A stretch of 64,000 nucleotides of DNA, taken from positions 1 to 64,000 of the forward strand of contig CAKPNF010000005.1 in assembly GCA_934168305.1 (NCBI GenBank), written 5' to 3'. The stretch's first letter is position 1, and each line of letters opens with the position of its first letter. The position numbers and the translations under genes were made by a program. Under the pieces are notes generated by a model. It saw only the letters and a program-made list of their open reading frames with translations, was not told where the DNA came from and did not search any database. Of this stretch, positions 17,799-26,582 are shown one piece after another. Source of the stretch: an uncultured Clostridia bacterium. GTDB taxonomy: Bacteria > Bacillota > Clostridia > TANB77 > CAG-508.

Positions 17799-19925
17799 TT
17801 ATTTCATCATATCATCCACTAAAATTGCTACTTCATAGTTGTTATCTAAAAATGCTATTCGCGCATATCCATTGTTGATATTTTTACTACTTAATTTGCT
17901 ATTTTTTCCATCAAGAATTATTCCATTTATAAATTTTTTATTTGAATAATGTATACTTTGCCCTGTATGAATTATATTTTCTGATGTAGAATCTTTTGAA
18001 ATTGCATTACATCCTTCGTATCCAGAAACATATGAAGAACCTCCAGCTCCTGCTTCAGCATTATCTGAATAATCACTTGTAGTACCACCATAATATCCTC
18101 CACCAGATCCTGCTACCCCATTACTTTTACCTGTTCCTTTTCCATCTTGTCCTATTCCAAACTGATATCCGGATATTTGTGTTCCAGGCTGTGATCTTTT
18201 TCTATTTGTTAGTCCTTCTAATCCACCACCAGCTCCACCGGCAGTTCTGTTGGTTGCACCACCACCGCCGGCTGCAACCATTATTCTTGATTTTAGACTC
18301 TCAAAATTATTCCATTCATTTGCGACTAATCTAATATCTGTAGCACCTCCTCCAGCTCCAGCAGCTTCATCGTCACCATGATCCCATGTTCCAAGTCCTC
18401 CACCATTATATCCATTTAATGAATCTTTTTTTGCAACTGCATCTACTCCATGTCCACCTACATAGATATATATTTTTTCTCCTTTTTCAAGATAAATTAT
18501 TCCTGATGTATATCCACCTTTACCACCAAGTGCACCTGTTTTTCCATTTGTAGTTGAGTTTCCTCCATCTGCTCCCCAACATTGAATTTTGTGGTATCCT
18601 GTTTCTTTTACTTCATATTCTTGGTAGTTTCCTGTATAATTATATTCTGTCTTTGAATATTCAATATTCTCTTTCAATTTATCTCCATAGAATGTAATTG
18701 TAGCATGTCCATCTAATCCATTTTTGGGCTCTATCTCAGAATTATTTCCATCTAATATTACTGAATATAAAAATTTTTTATTTGAATAATGTAAGCTTCG
18801 TTCTGTATGAATTATATTTTCTGATGTAGAATCTTTTGAAATTGCATTACATCCTTCGTATCCAGAAACATATGAAGAACCTCCAGCTCCTGCTTCAGCA
18901 TTATCTGAATAATTACTTGTAGTACCACCATAATATCCTCCACCAGATCCTGCTACTCCATTACTGTCACCTGTTCCATATCCATCTTGTCCTATTCCAA
19001 ATTGATATCCGGATTTTTGTGTTCCAGGCTGTGATTTTGTTCTATTTGTTAGTCCTTCAAGTCCTCCACCTGCTCCACCGGCAGTTAGATTTGTTGCACC
19101 ACCGCCACCGGCTGCAACCATTATTCTTGATTTTAGACTCTCAAAATTATCCCAATCATTTGCAACTAATCTAATATCTGTAGCTCCTCCTCCAGCTCCT
19201 GCTGCTTCATCATCTTCATGATCCCATGTTCCAAGTCCACCACCGTTATATCCATTGGGTGAATCTTTTTTTGCAACTGCATCTTCTCCATGTCCACCTA
19301 CATATATATATATTTTTTCTCCTTTTTCTAAATATATTACTCCTGATGTATATCCACCATTGCCACCAAGTGCACCTTTTCCTCCGTTTCTAGTTGAGTT
19401 TCCTCCGTCTGCCCCCCAACACTGAATTCTATAGTATCCACTTTCTTTTATTTTATATTCTTGATAATTTCCTGTATAATTAAATTCTATTTTTTCTCCA
19501 TATTTTGGTATTTCGCCTGTTTCATTATCTATTTTATTTATACATGATATTTCAAAATTATTATCTATTATAAATTTATAGTTTTTATATATTACATATA
19601 TTTCATTGGAATTTGAATCTACTGATACAATATATTTATTTTCTGTATCGTTTTTTAGACTTATTGCTATATCTTTTAATGATACTTGTCCCTTTTTTTC
19701 TAATTGAATTTCGTTCACTTTTAATTTTAATTCTTCAAGTGATTGGCTCTTTAGTGTTTCTTCTTTGCTGTTAATTACTTTTGAAAATAAGCCATTGTTA
19801 TTGAAAATTCCGTTAATTGTTACACCAGCTAAAATCAGCAATAATATTATAGTTATTACTAATGATATTAATGTTATTCCTTTAAATCTCTTAAATTTAT
19901 CTTTATTTTTGTTATAGGACTTCAC
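17799..19925 (-). CDS. Pilin-leader glycine-rich surface protein with duplicated domain
   Basis: 708 residues. A basic leader ends in FKG (Gly16), followed by ITLISLVITIILLLILAG, a class III/type IV prepilin-like hydrophobic stretch; position +5 is Ser instead of the usual Glu. Residues 50-145 form a pilin-like helical/strand region. Then two glycine-rich domains start at about 148 and 428 with TGNYQEY and contain IQCWGADGGNST, EKIYIYVGGHG, GAGGGATDIRLV and VAAGGGGAT, like the glycine-rich domain of the ALK receptor family. The DNA period is 840 bp and identity is high, so this is a recent duplication. Start GTG has AAGGAG 9 nt upstream. Likely surface-exposed; binding role inferred only. No pilus assembly genes are in the window. 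Confidence 0.75.
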   Translation of the reverse strand: MKSYNKNKDKFKRFKGITLISLVITIILLLILAGVTINGIFNNNGLFSKVINSKEETLKSQSLEELKLKVNEIQLEKKGQVSLKDIAISLKNDTENKYIVSVDSNSNEIYVIYKNYKFIIDNNFEISCINKIDNETGEIPKYGEKIEFNYTGNYQEYKIKESGYYRIQCWGADGGNSTRNGGKGALGGNGGYTSGVIYLEKGEKIYIYVGGHGEDAVAKKDSPNGYNGGGLGTWDHEDDEAAGAGGGATDIRLVANDWDNFESLKSRIMVAAGGGGATNLTAGGAGGGLEGLTNRTKSQPGTQKSGYQFGIGQDGYGTGDSNGVAGSGGGYYGGTTSNYSDNAEAGAGGSSYVSGYEGCNAISKDSTSENIIHTERSLHYSNKKFLYSVILDGNNSEIEPKNGLDGHATITFYGDKLKENIEYSKTEYNYTGNYQEYEVKETGYHKIQCWGADGGNSTTNGKTGALGGKGGYTSGIIYLEKGEKIYIYVGGHGVDAVAKKDSLNGYNGGGLGTWDHGDDEAAGAGGGATDIRLVANEWNNFESLKSRIMVAAGGGGATNRTAGGAGGGLEGLTNRKRSQPGTQISGYQFGIGQDGKGTGKSNGVAGSGGGYYGGTTSDYSDNAEAGAGGSSYVSGYEGCNAISKDSTSENIIHTGQSIHYSNKKFINGIILDGKNSKLSSKNINNGYARIAFLDNNYEVAILVDDMMK

Positions 19926-20013
19926 TTGTTTTTTCTCCTTTTCTTTTGTTTTCTCATTTTTTATATGTTATCATATAATTTTTTTATTTACAATCAATTT
20001 TTTTATTTTATTT

Positions 20014-20226
20014 TTAAGTTATTTTAGAAATTATTAGATTACGTATTGAACTGAAAAAAGTATAAATCTATATTATAATACTAATTTTGCACGTGAACAT
20101 TACTCATTTTCTTGTAAAAGATTTTTTATTTTTCATTTCAATCAAACAATATGAAATAAACTTTAATTATCATAGTGGAGATACCCAAAGTTTCAATAAC
20201 ATAACCATTACTTACTGAACTGCAAC
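20014..20226. mobile_element. Half copy of the large palindromic element
   Basis: About 213 bp matching only the right half of the elements at 33166..33642 and 51867..52332. It starts just after their central loop (AAGTTATTTTAG) and ends in a terminal repeat close to CATTCCTTACTGAACTGTAAC. Lies in the 391-nt gap between the divergent glycine-rich gene and yabG. No coding capacity. Confidence 0.8.
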
Positions 20227-20259
20227 AAGTTATTAACTTAACCTGTGGTCTTCAAATTC

Positions 20260-20287
20260 ACAATTTCACATTTTTCGACATAAAATA
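20260..20287 (+). promoter_or_regulatory. Possible sigma-K-type promoter of yabG
   Basis: CATAAAATA (20279..20287) matches the late mother-cell sigma-K -10 pattern CATANNNTA, with AC 17 nt upstream (20260..20261). In B. subtilis yabG is sigma-K-dependent. Weak consensus, so tentative. Confidence 0.4.
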
Positions 20288-20316
20288 TAATAGCCCAAAA
20301 ATATGAGGTGATTAAT

Positions 20317-21138
20317 GTGAAAAAATTTAAAAAAGGAGATATTGTTGTACGAAAATCATATAAAAAAGACATTCCTTTTTATATAAAAAAAATTATAAAT
20401 ACTCAAAATGGTGAGTTTGCAATACTTTATGGACTATTTGAAAGAATTGAAGCTGATAGTAATATAAATGATTTAGAACTTTTAGACAAAGATAGTGTTA
20501 AAAATATTTTTAATCGTGAAGATAAAAGATTAAATTTTAGAATACAAAATAAAAATAACAACTTTATTAATAATGATTCAAGATTATTACCTAAAATAAT
20601 TACAGGAAAAATTTTACACTTAGATGGTGACAAAAGATATTCTCAAAAATCTTATTATTATTATAAAAAGGTTGGATTAAATGCTATTGTAAAAAATATT
20701 CCTGAATATAAGCAATCACGAGTTGTGTATCAATTACTAAAAATGTATCAACCCGATATTTTAATAATTACCGGACATGATGGTATGATTAAAAGAGGCA
20801 CAAATTATAATGATATATATAACTATCGTAATTCTAGACATTTTATAAATACTGTTAAAGAAGCTAGAAGATATGATAAAGAAAATAATAAAGAAACTGT
20901 TATTTTTGCAGGGGCTTGTCAAAGTTATTTTGAAGCTATTATGATGGCAGGTGCTAATTTTGCTTCTTCTCCTTCTAGAATTTTAATTGATTTTTTAGAT
21001 CCATTAATAATAGCCGAAAAGATTGCAACTACAGAAAAATATAAATTTATAAGTATTGATGATGTAACAAAAGAAATTAGAGATGGAAAAAAAGGTATTG
21101 GTGGTATAGGTTCTAATGGTCGAATGACAGTTATGTAA
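20317..21138 (+). CDS. yabG: Sporulation-specific protease YabG
   Basis: About 273 residues, peptidase family U57. Cleaves spore coat proteins in the mother cell late in sporulation. The N-terminal KGDIVVRKSY domain and the conserved ITGHDG, AGACQSYFEAIMMAGANFAS and SPSRILIDFLDPL blocks are characteristic; Cys and His in these blocks are the likely active site. The start is GTG at 20317 with GAGGTG 6 nt upstream; a GTG at 20308 lies within the ribosome site. Followed by veg as in B. subtilis (yabG-veg). Confidence 0.95.
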   Translation: MKKFKKGDIVVRKSYKKDIPFYIKKIINTQNGEFAILYGLFERIEADSNINDLELLDKDSVKNIFNREDKRLNFRIQNKNNNFINNDSRLLPKIITGKILHLDGDKRYSQKSYYYYKKVGLNAIVKNIPEYKQSRVVYQLLKMYQPDILIITGHDGMIKRGTNYNDIYNYRNSRHFINTVKEARRYDKENNKETVIFAGACQSYFEAIMMAGANFASSPSRILIDFLDPLIIAEKIATTEKYKFISIDDVTKEIRDGKKGIGGIGSNGRMTVM

Positions 21139-21232
21139 CACAAATGTAATATAAATGTAATATTAGTATTTTTATGTTTTATAATATGCTTAAAATAGGC
21201 AAATTTAAACTTTTTACGCGAACAGTTTTTTT

Positions 21233-21262
21233 TTGACAATTTTTTCAAAAAATGCTATAATC
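21233..21262 (+). promoter_or_regulatory. Strong promoter of veg
   Basis: TTGACA (21233..21238), 18-nt spacer, TATAAT (21257..21262), 28 nt before the ATG. Both hexamers are perfect. The veg promoter of B. subtilis is also unusually strong. Confidence 0.75.
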
Positions 21263-21290
21263 GAGCCATCTTAAGGGAGTAGGTGATAGC

Positions 21291-21593
21291 ATGATTTGTA
21301 AAACAGATATATCAAATCTAAAAACTGACATCTTAGAGAAAGTGGGTCAAAAGATAATTGTAAAAGGTTCTCTTGGCAGAAGTAAGACCTTTGAAAAAGA
21401 AGCAACAATAGAAAAAGCATATCCTAACATTTTTGTTGTTAGATATGAAGAAAATAATAGAAATGTAACATATAGCTATACTGATGTTTTAACTAGAACT
21501 GTTGAAGTAGATGTATATGATGGTGAGGCTTATAGTCCTTTGATACCACCAGCTATAGAAGCAAAAAGAAAAAAAGATGCAATTTCATTATAA
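21291..21593 (+). CDS. veg: Veg family protein
   Basis: 100 residues, a little longer than B. subtilis Veg. Small beta-barrel-like protein: GQKIIVKGSLGRSKTFEKEA and YPNIFVVRYEEN, then YSYTDVLTRTVEVDV, match the family. Veg has been linked to biofilm gene regulation in Bacillus; its exact role here is unknown. The ribosome site is GGGAGTAGGTGATAGC before ATG. Preceded by a perfect promoter and followed by a bidirectional terminator. Confidence 0.9.
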   Translation: MICKTDISNLKTDILEKVGQKIIVKGSLGRSKTFEKEATIEKAYPNIFVVRYEENNRNVTYSYTDVLTRTVEVDVYDGEAYSPLIPPAIEAKRKKDAISL

Positions 21594-21601
21594 CAAATTT
21601 T

Positions 21602-21631
21602 AAATAGCACATTTGTATGTGCTATTTTTAT
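21602..21631. terminator. Bidirectional terminator between veg and spoIIID
   Basis: AAATAGCACAT, 4-nt loop, ATGTGCTATTTTTATTT. A-run and T-run on the two sides allow it to serve both convergent genes. Confidence 0.75.
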
Positions 21632-21892
21632 TTATCCTTCTTTTAAATGACTATATTTTAATTTTGTTGCCATTCCTCCTCTTATGTGCCTTTCTGCTTT
21701 ATTTTCATCCAATATACTTCTAACTTCTCTCGCTAGTATAGGATTTATTTTTTTTAATCTTTCGGAGACGTCTTTGTGTACTGTACTTTTACTTATTCCA
21801 AATTTTTTGGCTGCCCCTCTAACCGTGTCTTTTGAATCTATAATATAATGTGCAAGTTCTATTGCACGTTCATCTATTGATATACCCTTCAT
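21632..21892 (-). CDS. spoIIID: Stage III sporulation transcription factor SpoIIID
   Basis: About 86 residues. Mother-cell DNA-binding regulator acting between sigma-E and sigma-K. ERAIELAHYIIDSKDTVRGA leads into the helix-turn-helix GAAKKFGISKSTVHKDVSER, then the basic C-terminal helix EVRSILDENKAERHIRGG that contacts the minor groove. The start at 21892 follows a G-rich site (GGGGGTT). Upstream, a sequence AATACAAT resembles the sigma-E -10 element but also overlaps TATAAT, so the promoter class is unclear. Convergent with veg. Confidence 0.95.
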   Translation of the reverse strand: MKGISIDERAIELAHYIIDSKDTVRGAAKKFGISKSTVHKDVSERLKKINPILAREVRSILDENKAERHIRGGMATKLKYSHLKEG

Positions 21893-21907
21893 AAAGCTAA
21901 CCCCCAT

Positions 21908-21935
21908 ACGAATACTTTTGTTTAATTGTATTCGT
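21908..21935. promoter_or_regulatory. Inverted repeat upstream of spoIIID
   Basis: ACGAATAC (21908..21915) and GTATTCGT (21928..21935), perfect 8-bp arms with a 12-nt spacer, directly upstream of the spoIIID ribosome site. Could be an operator or a 5' leader hairpin. Confidence 0.35.
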
Positions 21936-21983
21936 GTAAAGATTGTATTATACCTTATTTTTTTTATACATTTACCTTTTCAG

Positions 21984-22012
21984 TTGTTTATTTCCATTTT
22001 TTGTGTTATAAT
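21984..22012 (+). promoter_or_regulatory. Promoter of the 22063 gene
   Basis: TTGTTT (21984..21989), 17-nt spacer, TATAAT (22007..22012). Confidence 0.5.
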
Positions 22013-22062
22013 AAATTTGTTATTATGTTAATGTAATTTTAAAGCTTTAGGAGGTTTGCACT

Positions 22063-22371
22063 ATGAAAAAAAATTACAATTATGTGGCTGCAAATTGGTG
22101 GGCACAAAAAATTAGAAGTTCTAAAAAACACCAGCAAATACATGGATTAGATTTATTTGAAAAATCATTAGCCTTAAAAATTATGGATTTAGCTAACATT
22201 AATGGTTCTTTATTTATTTCTACATATAATTCATCCTCTAGTAAGTTACTCGATGAGACAGCTTACTATTCACAGTTGGATGCCAATATTCCTTTAGGAT
22301 ATGAAATGCAAATTATTTTAGGTGATATATTTATTTATAATTCTAAAGGTAATCTAGTTGCTAGTTTTTAG
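22063..22371 (+). CDS. Small hypothetical protein
   Basis: 102 residues, family not recognised. Soluble, mixed helix and strand: N-terminal VAANWWAQKIRSS, then a helix DLFEKSLALKIMDLANI, then YEMQIILGDIFIYNSKGNLVASF as C-terminal strands. A strong AGGAGG ribosome site 8 nt before the ATG, a promoter and a dedicated terminator show that it is a real single-gene unit. It sits between spoIIID and the DUF262 gene; whether it relates to either is not known. Confidence 0.65.
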   Translation: MKKNYNYVAANWWAQKIRSSKKHQQIHGLDLFEKSLALKIMDLANINGSLFISTYNSSSSKLLDETAYYSQLDANIPLGYEMQIILGDIFIYNSKGNLVASF

Positions 22372-22374
22372 AAA

Positions 22375-22427
22375 AATACAAGTCTGTTATTCATTGATAT
22401 TGAATGATTAACAGACTTGTATTCTAT
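22375..22427. terminator. Strong terminator between the 22063 gene and the DUF262 gene
   Basis: AATACAAGTCTGTTA and TAACAGACTTGTATT are perfect 15-bp arms with a further small inner pair, followed by T-rich sequence. Works for the plus-strand gene and possibly for both. Confidence 0.8.
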
Positions 22428-22466
22428 TTTCCTTATTGTATTTCTTTCATAAAATTATAATCTAAT

Positions 22467-24818
22467 CTATTTATTATATTTTCTAATTAAACTTTTTACA
22501 TAATTTATAAAATCATTTTCATCTTTATCTTTTGGCATATTTTGCATTAAACTAAACATCTTTTGAAAATCCTCTAATATCTCTTTTTTATATGTTTGAA
22601 CAACGTGGATATCTAATTCTCTAAATATTAACCACATAATATAAAAACAATTCTTATCACCTCTTACAGGTTTCCTTCTATTTGGATTAAGTAATCTTAT
22701 TAATTCTTTATAATCATCATTAGATATGATTTTCAATTTATCTACAAAATTATTTATTGAATTTACTGAATCTAAAAATTCCTTTTCTTGTTCACTATTT
22801 GGTTCCATCTTTTCTAGTAAATTTGTTATATCTCTTTTTCCTTTTGCTCTCATTCTAATAAGAGATTTTTCTTTTTGTGTATTTTTATTATCTGTTCTAA
22901 TATCAAAATTAAAGAAATCGTGTACATTTTCTATATTTAGGCCTATATAATCCATATATGCTAATGTTGTTACCAATTCTTCTTCTTTCATTGCTGAACG
23001 TTGTTGTTCAAATCCTTTATATTTTGCTATTTCTTTTATTTCGTTTATTGTTTCTATTATATCAAAAGAATTCCACATTTCGAATGAGTTCATACTAATT
23101 GGACATGGATTTTGGTTTAACCTTATAAATATATCAACAAAATCCACATTTTCATTTCCATTTTTATCTATTCTTATTACATCAAATACATAATCTTCTA
23201 TTGGTTCTCTTTTAAATTGATTTATACTATCTGGTCCTTCCTCGTAAAATTTGTTATTTAAACCATCTAAATCACGTAATCCTTTAAGAGAATATTTATC
23301 TTTATAGGTTCTTATATATTTATATTCCTGATCAGTAACTGGTTCTCCCATAAATTTTAAAATATCAATTAATCTTTGTTGTCCATCTAATACAATCTCT
23401 GTACTTATTCCATTTCCTTGTATTTCTGTATATAAATATATAGGTGGAAGTTTAACTCCTAATATAATACTTTCTATTATTCTAGATGCTTTTACTTTAT
23501 CAAATACTTCTCCACGTTGATAATTAGAACGAACTACAAATCTATCTTGTTTAATGTGACTTATAATTTCACTTAATTCCATCGTTTCTTTTCTTGTAGT
23601 AAGTTGTTGTGATAGATATGGACTATACCAGTCTTTATCTTTACTTATATTTAAATCTTTTTTATATATAATGGCTTTTTTATTTTTCTTAATTTTTTCA
23701 ACATAACTATTTATGTTTATTTTAAGTTCTTTTTCCATATAGTTTTTCATGTATTCATTTCTTTTTTCAATATCATGACCTGATAAGTTGTTATATGTAT
23801 CAAAATATTCTTGTCCATCATCTTGAATATAGTGACAAAATTTATCTATATTAAAGTCATAAAATTTGGCTGAAAAATTATTATACATTATTGAAAGCAT
23901 CCAATATATACTTTTAAAAAACGGTATTCTATTTTGTAAATTAAAATCAGTTTCACTTAATTTTTCTTTTATTAAATATAGTTTTTCAAATATTTTTTCA
24001 AATTCTACTAATTTATTTTTTTGTTCTTTTTCTGTATACACAGTTATAAATTTTGAATAGTATTTGTCTATTATTTTAGAATTACATTGCACATTATTTT
24101 CACCTATAATTGGAATATATGGCATTGTAATAAGCTCTCTTACTATTATTAATAATAAATTCTCTTTTTCTCTATCATTTATTGCTCTTTTTTCTCCAAT
24201 TTCGAACAATTTTATGCATTTGTTATATAATTCCCTTTTGTTTTTAAATAATTCTTTAAATTTATTTGTTAAACTATCATAGTAATATCTAGCTCGTAAA
24301 ATATCGCTATTTTTTAATGGAGTCATTCCAAAGTTATATCTTCTAAATAAATCTCTTCCAATATATTCTATATCTTCATCACTTATATCTATTGAATTTT
24401 CTACAGTATAAGTAATCATCTTTAACTTATATTCTCCAAATAATATTCTTAAATTTGGTGCTAAGTCTTTATATTTACATCCTTCCCAATCTTTTAATTT
24501 TTGTAATCCTGATTCTTTTAACTCAAATTCATTGTTATAAAATTTTAATAATGTTTCATAACGTTGTCTTCCATCTATTATATTTATATTTTTTCCTTTT
24601 TTTATAACAATTAATGGTGGAATAATTCCTTTCATAAGAACAGTTTCAATTAAATTTGTAGCTTTTTCTACTGTCCATATATAATTTCTTTGATAACTAG
24701 GAGCATATTTTATATATTTTCGTTCATTAGAAATTACTATTTTGTTTATAGCTGCTTCTGTTAATTCTACATTTATCTTTTGATATATTTCTTCTAATTT
24801 CCTTGCTTTATCCTTCAT
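22467..24818 (-). CDS. Double DUF262 domain protein, candidate phage-defence or nucleotide-dependent nuclease component
   Basis: 783 residues, soluble. Two DUF262 (ParB/sulfiredoxin-like NTPase) units in tandem: the first has YQRNYIW (42-48), GIIPPLIV, IDGRQR (81-86) and FRRYNFGMTPL; the second has YQRGEVF (433 on), GVKLPPIYL, LDGQQR (477-482) and FIRLNQNPCPIS. DUF262 is the motor/specificity part of GmrSD, SspE and BrxU anti-phage enzymes, but no DUF1524 HNH nuclease domain is seen here and none lies next door. The start at 24818 follows GGGAG; it has its own promoter. The unit stands alone. Restriction is inference from the family; a regulatory NTPase is possible. Confidence 0.75.
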   Translation of the reverse strand: MKDKARKLEEIYQKINVELTEAAINKIVISNERKYIKYAPSYQRNYIWTVEKATNLIETVLMKGIIPPLIVIKKGKNINIIDGRQRYETLLKFYNNEFELKESGLQKLKDWEGCKYKDLAPNLRILFGEYKLKMITYTVENSIDISDEDIEYIGRDLFRRYNFGMTPLKNSDILRARYYYDSLTNKFKELFKNKRELYNKCIKLFEIGEKRAINDREKENLLLIIVRELITMPYIPIIGENNVQCNSKIIDKYYSKFITVYTEKEQKNKLVEFEKIFEKLYLIKEKLSETDFNLQNRIPFFKSIYWMLSIMYNNFSAKFYDFNIDKFCHYIQDDGQEYFDTYNNLSGHDIEKRNEYMKNYMEKELKININSYVEKIKKNKKAIIYKKDLNISKDKDWYSPYLSQQLTTRKETMELSEIISHIKQDRFVVRSNYQRGEVFDKVKASRIIESIILGVKLPPIYLYTEIQGNGISTEIVLDGQQRLIDILKFMGEPVTDQEYKYIRTYKDKYSLKGLRDLDGLNNKFYEEGPDSINQFKREPIEDYVFDVIRIDKNGNENVDFVDIFIRLNQNPCPISMNSFEMWNSFDIIETINEIKEIAKYKGFEQQRSAMKEEELVTTLAYMDYIGLNIENVHDFFNFDIRTDNKNTQKEKSLIRMRAKGKRDITNLLEKMEPNSEQEKEFLDSVNSINNFVDKLKIISNDDYKELIRLLNPNRRKPVRGDKNCFYIMWLIFRELDIHVVQTYKKEILEDFQKMFSLMQNMPKDKDENDFINYVKSLIRKYNK

Positions 24819-24849
24819 TTTTCTCTCCCATTTAATAAAATTTAACCTG

Positions 24850-24879
24850 ATTATAACATATTTACAAAGCACGCGTCAA
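24850..24879 (-). promoter_or_regulatory. Promoter of the DUF262 gene
   Basis: Minus strand TTGACG (24879..24874), 18-nt spacer, TATAAT (24855..24850). Confidence 0.6.
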
Positions 24880-24910
24880 CTTTCGACTTTTTTTGACATT
24901 TTTATAACTC

Positions 24911-24939
24911 TTTACTTTGTTCAAAAATGATTATATAAT
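24911..24939 (+). promoter_or_regulatory. Promoter of the FAD oxidoreductase gene
   Basis: TTTACT (24911..24916), 17-nt spacer, TATAAT (24934..24939). Divergent from the DUF262 promoter. Confidence 0.45.
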
Positions 24940-24965
24940 ATAGAAAATTGTTTGAGGTGTTTTTT

Positions 24966-26546
24966 ATGATAAGAATTAGCAATGTAAAAATTTATGAAAA
25001 TATTTCTGATGAAGAAGTATTTAATTTAATAATTAAAAAATATAAAATTGTGAAAGAGTCTATTAATGAGTGGCATATTTCAAAAAAATCAATAGATGCA
25101 AGAAAAAAAGATGATGTTCACTTTTGTTATTCTATTGACATAGATGTTAAAAATGAAGATAAGTTTTTAAGAGATAAAAATATATCTAAAATAAAATCAA
25201 ATTTTATTCCTGATGTTCAAATAAACCTGAATAAATCTATTAGACCTGTAATTATCGGTGCTGGTCCAGCTGGCCTTTTTTCAGCTTTAACCTTTGTGCA
25301 GAATGGTTATAAACCAATTGTTATAGAACAAGGCCAAACAGTTGAAGAAAGAAAAAAATCTGTTGATGCTTTTGTAAATAATGGTGTTTTAAATACTAAT
25401 TCTAATGTTCAATTTGGTGAAGGTGGTGCTGGTACTTTTTCAGATGGAAAATTAACATCTGGAATAAGCTCTCCTTATTGTAAAAAAGTTTTAGAAGAGT
25501 TTGTTAAATTTGGAGCTCCTTCACAAATTTTATACTTAACAAAACCTCATATTGGAACCGATAATTTGATAAACATTATTAAAAACATGAGAAATTATAT
25601 TATTTCAAATGGTGGACAATTTATGTTTAATACTAAATTTATAGATTTTGAAACAACTAATAATTGTGTTTCAAAAATTTCTGTTTTACATTTAGATAAT
25701 AACTTAGTTGAAACAATAGACACTAATTTACTTGTTCTTGCAATTGGTCATAGTTCAAGAGATACTTTTAAAAAAATATATGAAAAAGGCTTATATTTAG
25801 AACCCAAAAACTTTTCTGTTGGAGTCAGAATAGAACATTTACAGAGTGAAATAAATAGAGCTCAATATGGTTCTTTGACAAAATTAAAATTACCATCTGC
25901 TGATTATAAACTTGCATATCACTCTCCATCTGGTCGTTCTTGTTATACTTTTTGCATGTGTCCTGGTGGTGTTGTTATGCCTTCTTCAAGTGAATCTAAT
26001 ACAATTGTTACAAATGGTATGAGCTATTTTGCAAGAAATGGAAAAAATGCAAATTCAGCTGTTTTAGTAAATGTTATGCCCTCTGATTTTGAAAGTGATA
26101 ACCCTTTAGCAGGAATTGATTTTCAAAAAAATTTAGAAGAAAAAGCTTTTAATTTGGGAGGTTCAAATTATTTTGCTCCAGTTCAAAGATTTGAGGACTT
26201 TGATAATAATATAAAATCTGAATTTATTGGTAATGTTATTCCTTCTTATAAACCTGGTTATACTTTATCAAATTTAAATGATATTATGCCTGAATTTGTA
26301 TCAGATACTTTAAAAGAAGGGATAAAATATTTTGATACTAAATTACATGGTTTTGCTAATCCTGATAGTATTTTAACAGGTATGGAAACTCGTAGTTCTT
26401 CTCCTGTAAAAATTTTAAGAAATGAAAATTTGATTTCTAATATAAAAGGAATTTATCCTTGTGGTGAAGGTGCTGGTTATGCAGGTGGTATAATGTCTGC
26501 TGCCGTTGATGGAATTAAATGTGCGATTGCTGCTATTGAAAAATAA
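24966..26546 (+). CDS. FAD-dependent oxidoreductase (COG2509 type)
   Basis: About 526 residues. An N-terminal domain of about 80 residues precedes the FAD-binding Rossmann motif GAGPAGLFSALTFV; later blocks are FGEGGAGTFSDGKLTSG, AIGHSSRDTF and the C-terminal PCGEGAGYAGGIMSAAVDG that closes the flavin site. Members of this family are widespread in Clostridia with no settled substrate. The start is the ATG at 24966 with GAGGTG 6 nt upstream; a TTG at 24948 reads through the ribosome site. Convergent with the cysteine desulfurase gene. Confidence 0.88.
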   Translation: MIRISNVKIYENISDEEVFNLIIKKYKIVKESINEWHISKKSIDARKKDDVHFCYSIDIDVKNEDKFLRDKNISKIKSNFIPDVQINLNKSIRPVIIGAGPAGLFSALTFVQNGYKPIVIEQGQTVEERKKSVDAFVNNGVLNTNSNVQFGEGGAGTFSDGKLTSGISSPYCKKVLEEFVKFGAPSQILYLTKPHIGTDNLINIIKNMRNYIISNGGQFMFNTKFIDFETTNNCVSKISVLHLDNNLVETIDTNLLVLAIGHSSRDTFKKIYEKGLYLEPKNFSVGVRIEHLQSEINRAQYGSLTKLKLPSADYKLAYHSPSGRSCYTFCMCPGGVVMPSSSESNTIVTNGMSYFARNGKNANSAVLVNVMPSDFESDNPLAGIDFQKNLEEKAFNLGGSNYFAPVQRFEDFDNNIKSEFIGNVIPSYKPGYTLSNLNDIMPEFVSDTLKEGIKYFDTKLHGFANPDSILTGMETRSSSPVKILRNENLISNIKGIYPCGEGAGYAGGIMSAAVDGIKCAIAAIEK

Positions 26547-26553
26547 GAAAAGA

Positions 26554-26582
26554 GGGATTTGTGGGCCACCACCTCAAATCCC
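26554..26582. terminator. Bidirectional hairpin with GGCCACCAC loop
   Basis: GGGATTTG (26554..26561) and CAAATCCC (26575..26582) are perfect arms; the loop contains GGGCCACCACCT. It sits between the convergent FAD and cysteine desulfurase genes and overlaps the latter's 3' end. The loop matches the arms of the palindromes at 12284 and 28744. Confidence 0.7.

Noticed and set aside
17930..19440. Repetitive tract that could look like a tandem or CRISPR-type array
   Set aside because: It is one coding sequence with an 840-bp domain duplication; no short regular direct repeats with unique spacers.
20270..20285. TGTCGAA-type 0A boxes (near 20275, 33146 and 58330)
   Set aside because: A 7-mer of this composition is expected about five times in 64 kb on both strands, so single matches are not evidence for Spo0A control.
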